Of a stretch of DNA of 60,000 nucleotides, positions 56,257 to 60,000 are shown piece after piece. A program made the translations under genes and the position numbers. This stretch comes from Hydractinia symbiolongicarpus (lineage: Eukaryota > Cnidaria > Hydrozoa > Anthoathecata > Hydractiniidae). Where the stretch lies: the NCBI RefSeq assembly GCF_029227915.1, contig NC_079878.1, positions 24,269,501 to 24,329,500 on the forward strand. The letters are read 5' to 3'. Each line of letters begins with the position of its first letter. The stretch's first letter is position 1. The notes under the pieces were generated by a model. The model searched no databases. It was given only the letters and a program-made list of their open reading frames with translations, and had not been told where the DNA came from.

Positions 56257-56862
56257 CACGAACTCTTACTATACCCACACGAATAACTTTGTGTTGTAGC
56301 GTCTAGTAAGCATATTTGGTATCAATTAGGCTTTTTACGCCTAACAGATTGCTTCCATGTTTTGGTTTGCGAAACTAAACGCAAAAACACAAAGTGTTGG
56401 CAGTCAAAACATTGAATGCCTGCCAGTGAAACTATTTACAAGTTGGGACAAAGAACGATAAACATCAAACCACACAGCTATTGACTGACAATTCCGATAC
56501 ATAGCAAGCATCTAAACTATTCTACTTTAGAAAACTTCAATAAGCATAAATATAAAGAAAAAATAACACTTCAAAGGCGTACAATTCTACCAGACCCACA
56601 TACGTTGGTTGAACTGTCTTGGATGACATGAAGCTTTTACCAAATATTCGATGGGGCAATAATGTACCCGATCATTACTCCCGCGAATATACCCACGAAA
56701 GTTTCAAGGCATTTAAATCTATGGAAGCTTGAATCCGAATTGCTATTTCGCACACCGTTAATGACAGATTCGCTGGAAGAATTGTAGATTTTAAAAGGCA
56801 GTGTTCGTTAAACGAACGGTACAGTGACAGGGAGTGCCTAGAGAATACAAGTATAAATAATT
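56257..56862 (+). other. Gap with weak LINE ORF1-like text
   Basis: The plus strand has protein-like pieces with stops at 56660-56830 (ANIPTKVSRHLNLWKLESEL) that could be the N-terminal part of the LINE ORF1 that follows. The opposing minus frame 56941-56675 is judged a shadow. Confidence 0.3.
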
Positions 56863-57269
56863 TTGTACAAGATTGTGACATTAAGTCCAAAGTATGCGAA
56901 ATTCTCTCAAAAAATCGATGTCCCGATTCCAGTTGTATCATTGGAGGCTTGTCATCGTCTGAGAAATCGTAAAAGGGTAATAGTTGAATTTTCGAGAAGG
57001 ACGGATTGTCAATTGACGATAAAGAACAAAGAGAAACTCAAAAACATAGATACCAGTAAATTTAACCTGCCGACTGGTGCTAGTATCTATATTAAACATA
57101 GTCTGTGTGGCTACTACAAGGCGTTGCGGAAAAAAAATTGATCCACTCATTTCGTGTGAGCAATGTTATCATTCACAACAAGATAACGGAATCTAGCGAT
57201 TCGGTTCCTATAACGGATGTCAATGATCTTCAAAATCAGGTCGAAGACATAGATTTTTCTAATTTTTGA
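56863..57269 (+). pseudogene. LINE ORF1 protein fragment
   Basis: 56863-57141 encodes IPVVSLEACHRLRNRKRVIV, EFSRRTDCQL and FNLPTGASIYIKHSLCGYYK. After a frame change near 57135 it continues RVSNVIIHNKITESSDSVPI, TDVNDL and ends EDIDFSNF-stop at 57267-57269. Matches the ORF1 (RNA-binding, FSRRKD...LCxYYKxLW) that precedes APE-type LINE ORF2 in invertebrates. The matching endonuclease lies at 58612-59087, so the element was split by the insertion between. Confidence 0.65.
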
Positions 57270-57929
57270 AAAAACTAACAGACGCACTACGCCTACTTTG
57301 TTTTTGTGCGCAATTTTCTATCTTGGTTTAGTATTGTTGCTAAGTTGGGCGAAACCAGGAAAAACTTTTCTGCATAATGGTAGACACTCACTGTGTTTGT
57401 GTGCTGTGTTCTTGTTGTACGGTTGCAATCCTTCTTTTTTTATTTTTTGAGTGTCATTTGATCGCGTTAAGATTTGCCATCTATTTTTACCACCACCATA
57501 CCTTTTTTCTCTTTCCTGATAATAGTTTTATTAAGCTCTACTTGATCTGGGATTATATAATTATTCTCTTGATTGTTAATACTTTAAATGACCTTCGCAT
57601 CATAATTTTTTTATTCTCTTCGGAATTGTTTGTTAATGGCTGTTAATTTTAAAACATATATAACTATCTCTTATTGATGACACATAGTATCTTTTGTGAT
57701 TTTTTCTAAACATACAACTCAGTGTTTCTGGTTAATTCACTCTCTCAGTTGCTTTCTTAAGAGCACAGTAGTGTAGTTGTTGTTGTAAGTACATATTTTC
57801 AATTTTTTCTTTTTCGTTTTGTCACTTTAACACTTTGTTGATGCAATACACATGTGGTATAGGAATGAAAATTAAGACATTTCTTTTATCTATAATTTTT
57901 TATCTGTTCTACTCTGTACAATCTTGTAT
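57270..57929. other. Stretch without recognisable gene
   Basis: T-rich on the plus strand. The frame at 57377-57646 is hydrophobic (T-rich codons) and has no supporting motif. Confidence 0.5.
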
Positions 57930-58211
57930 GACTGTGGTAAGAAATGGAGTCGTCACTCTCCAAAGATAAGACCAGTGCAGTTAAACCCCCTTGCTGACAT
58001 TTTTTTCTTTTTTTTCTTTTTGACTGGGGTAATAAGTGAAGTCGTCACTCTCCAAAGATAGGACCTGGTACAGTCAAACCCCCTTGCGGGCGTAATTTTT
58101 ATTTTGTTTTTCGCTTTTATTTTGACTGGGGTAATAAGTAGAGTCGTCACTCTCCAAAGACAAGACTACTAAAAAATAAAAATAAAAAATAGTCAAACCC
58201 CCTTGGTGACA
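57930..58211 (-). repeat. Three tandem units beside a USP relic
   Basis: Units at 57930-57997, 58022-58090 and 58124-58211 share GGAGTCGTCACTCTCCAAAG and CCCCCTTG with those at 38168-38440. The third carries an AAAAATAAAAATAAAAAATA insertion. Confidence 0.88.
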
Positions 58212-58213
58212 TA

Positions 58214-58454
58214 AACCGGAAGTTGTGGTGCTGACTGCAATTTCTCTAAGCTCTTCAAGGAAAAGGATGTAAGGTTGTACACCATTTAGCAAGCTTTGTT
58301 TGCAAGGGACCACTGCTCTGTCGTTGCAATAAAACCACTTATCATGCACTTGGTTATAAGCAACAGTAGTGTAATGGCCATTGTTCAAATTCCCAGAGTG
58401 GTTAATTACAGCTGTGTTTTTAAGTCTGTTAATTCCAATCACAAAGCTGTACAA
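58214..58454 (-). pseudogene. USP (C19) deubiquitinase His-box fragment
   Basis: LKNTAVINHSGNLNNGHYTT (catalytic His), KWFYCNDRAVVP and VQPYILFLEELREI. Nearly the same protein text as 38460-38660. Upstream USP text stops near 58600, where plus-strand LINE endonuclease begins. The reading frame runs on without a stop into the tandem units. Confidence 0.82.
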
Positions 58455-58611
58455 TGTGATTATTGTAACAAATGAGTCCGTATTCGCTGTAATGTTTCCC
58501 CTTTTTGTAACGATAAGGAGAGCTTCTCCCCCGTGTCCATGAATTTATTGAGGCCCTTTTTTCTCACAATTAAATTCCTTTTAACCTGAAATTTGTAATC
58601 AGTCCTATGAC

Positions 58612-59087
58612 GTGGGAGGAGTCAAATGTAAGTATTATGAAATCAATGAGTTTTGGAAGAAAGGTTTTCCTGCATTCCATTTAAATATTGCCTCTCTTTC
58701 GCTCCATCTTTACGAACGTAAGCTCCTAATAAGCCAACTTGGGTTTGAATTCAGCATCATTAGTATAACTGAGACTAAGATCTCCACCCAAAATGTTTCT
58801 GATAATCTCTCCCTACATAACTACTCTTTTGAACATACAAAATACAATTTGCATACAAAAGTAAAGGAGCTAAATCTGTTTTTATGGAGATAAACAGGGG
58901 GACGGGTATAGTTGTTGGATGCATCTACAGACATCCCTGTATGTCAGTAGATGAGTTCAATTCACTTTATTCACCTTTGTTAAAAGTAGTCTCTAAACAA
59001 AAGAAAATGCTGGTTCTTTTAGGGGATTTTAACATCAACCTCTTAAACTGTGACACAGATAAACCTGTCAAGAATTCTTATAGATAA
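58612..59087 (+). pseudogene. APE-type LINE ORF2 endonuclease fragment
   Basis: FHLNIASLSLHLYERKLLIS, FSIISITETKI and NYSFEHT are the N-terminal EN motifs (N and E of the active site). After a short internal deletion and frame change near 58880, TGIVVGCIYRHPCMSVDEFN and LLGDFNINLL follow. No reverse transcriptase remains. Same orientation as ORF1 at 56863, so probably the two halves of one CR1-like LINE. Confidence 0.75.
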
Positions 59088-59394
59088 TTTCCTCTTTCTT
59101 CTTGCTTGATGATTATGAGATAACAAAACAGCAAGCTGTAGTGATTCGACTAGTCTAATGACTTTTATTTTAAGTGGTAGAGGTTAAACCCTCTAAAGAT
59201 CACTATGCAAAGCAAGATCCCTTTTACAATGATGGTCTGTACAACCAAGTTAATTGAAAAAGCAACCCTCTGGACAATACAAATATTGCAACAACAAAAC
59301 AAAAAAACAACAACAACATATATTGACATAAAACGTGTATATATACAAATAAATAAAAACTATAAAAAGGGGGCAAACAACTACCTATGCGCCA

Positions 59395-59825
59395 TGACTT
59401 GTGAACCTGGCTGTACCTTTACACGTGTTACGGGATCCCAACACTCAGCCTTACACAGGTGATTGATGCTTAGAACCAGCCTTGGTCAGGACCAGCCTGA
59501 AGTTACTGGGGTGATATGCGTGGGCGTAAAACCACGAAGACATGAAAGAGAAATTTCACACCCCCTTGCAGAGCTTCTTACAAGAATAACTATGGGTACA
59601 GCAGGATCGTTAACCCTGTAGACCAAGTGAGCAAACTTGGCCTCCCTACTGGACTGGGGTAAAAAGTGGGGTCGTCGCACCCAAAGACAAGACATAGTCG
59701 AACCCCCTTGCTATGCTTCTTATGATTACTCTATAAAAGAGTGAAGAATGAGCAAACTCTAGGTTCACGGTAGACTGCTTGTGACAGAAACAGCCGGGGT
59801 AATACAAAACCGCTAGGGAAAGATA
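59395..59825 (-). repeat. 3' non-coding region of a USP element
   Basis: Collinear with 48790-49115 and partly with 18466-18640. Includes CAGCAGGATCGTTAACCCTG, one tandem unit near 59655 with AAAGTGGGGTCGTCGCACCC, and GGGGTAATACAAAACCGC. Confidence 0.8.
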
Positions 59826-59833
59826 CACATACA

Positions 59834-60000
59834 CAGAATAGTTATTTAAATCGGAAGGTGCAACTCTAACAACTGCTTTATCGTCACATCTTAACCATGA
59901 GCCACAGCTGCGATCTTTAATGAATGCCCAATAGTGACCTGCTCCTAGGGTGCCCGAATGATTAATAGTGGCAGCTAACGAATATTTGTTGTTAAATGAT
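59834..60000 (-). pseudogene. USP (C19) deubiquitinase His-box fragment, cut by window edge
   Basis: The minus strand encodes FNNKYSLAATINHSGTLGAG, HYWAFIKD, SWLRCDDKAVVRV and a C-terminal strand. Closest to the USP at 49163 (INHSGTLTAGHYWAYVKD). The frame may still be open leftward into the 3' repeat. The upstream part, and any LINE, lies beyond the window. Confidence 0.8.

Noticed and set aside
57953-58150. Repeated peptide ARGF(D/N)CT...TTSLITPV on the minus strand, hinting at a coding tandem repeat
   Set aside because: The same units at 38 kb are interrupted by stops and unit spacing does not keep frame, so a non-coding 3' repeat is more likely.
1-60000. Contamination by bacterial or viral DNA
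   Set aside because: Introns, poly(A) signals and eukaryotic element families throughout; no operon structure, rRNA or phage-type genes.

Overview
The window reads as AT-rich nuclear DNA of an invertebrate animal, most likely a cnidarian. It has GT-AG introns of about 75-285 nt, AATAAA-type signals, and no bacterial operons or Shine-Dalgarno spacing. Several element families resemble ones I know mainly from cnidarian genomes. The phylum call is inference (about 0.6). I cannot name a single confident host gene. Nearly all recognisable coding sequence belongs to transposable elements in many states of decay, often in two or three frames with in-frame stops.

Layout. 0-2.7 kb: minus-strand LINE with RT, a CCHC knuckle and a restriction-enzyme-like endonuclease (RLE). 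3.5-5.4 kb: a plus-strand RING gene convergent with a minus-strand four-exon DDE integrase. 6.9-8.6 kb: decayed piggyBac. 9.8-12.5 kb: THAP-DDE transposase (+) convergent with a YqaJ-nuclease/PHD protein (-), read as an ISL2EU-type element. 13.8-14.2 kb: foldback repeats. 15.1-16.6 kb: internally deleted copy A of an unnamed two-ORF family. 20.6-22.8 kb: BEL/Pao RNase H and integrase. 23.9-24.6 kb: Cys-rich fragment and an inverted repeat around a tRNA-like core. 25.5-30.2 kb: USP fragment, multi-exon HECT ligase (+) and a convergent IS3EU-like integrase (-). 31.6-35.9 kb: a second unnamed DDE-like family and an OB-fold relic. 35.9-37.3 kb: THAP-DDE relic (-). 37.8-39.2 kb: USP plus structured 3' repeats (-). 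39.65-42.56 kb: nearly complete copy B of the two-ORF family. 44.5-46.6 kb: USP Cys-box fragment (-), APE-type LINE fragment (+), OB-fold relic (+). 48.0-51.5 kb: LINE with RT-CCHC-RLE followed in frame by a USP (-). 51.6-54.6 kb: complete piggyBac with TTAA and terminal inverted repeats but two stop codons. 54.9-56.3 kb: hAT (ZNF862-like) relic. 56.9-59.1 kb: APE-type LINE ORF1 and endonuclease split by another USP/3'-repeat insertion. 59.4-60 kb: one more USP copy running off the edge.

The strongest theme is that ubiquitin-system domains travel with mobile elements here. At least five minus-strand USP deubiquitinase copies share one 3' repeat architecture, and the best preserved lies directly downstream and in frame of an RLE-type LINE. 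A HECT ligase and a RING protein each sit tail-to-tail with a DDE integrase, the same layout as the THAP-transposase/YqaJ pair. Two further families (15.1/39.65 kb and 31.6/48.5 kb) look like DDE transposases with zinc-binding tails for which I have no established name.

Family assignments come from motif recognition without database searches. Frames, stops, splice dinucleotides, repeats and coordinates were read from the sequence.
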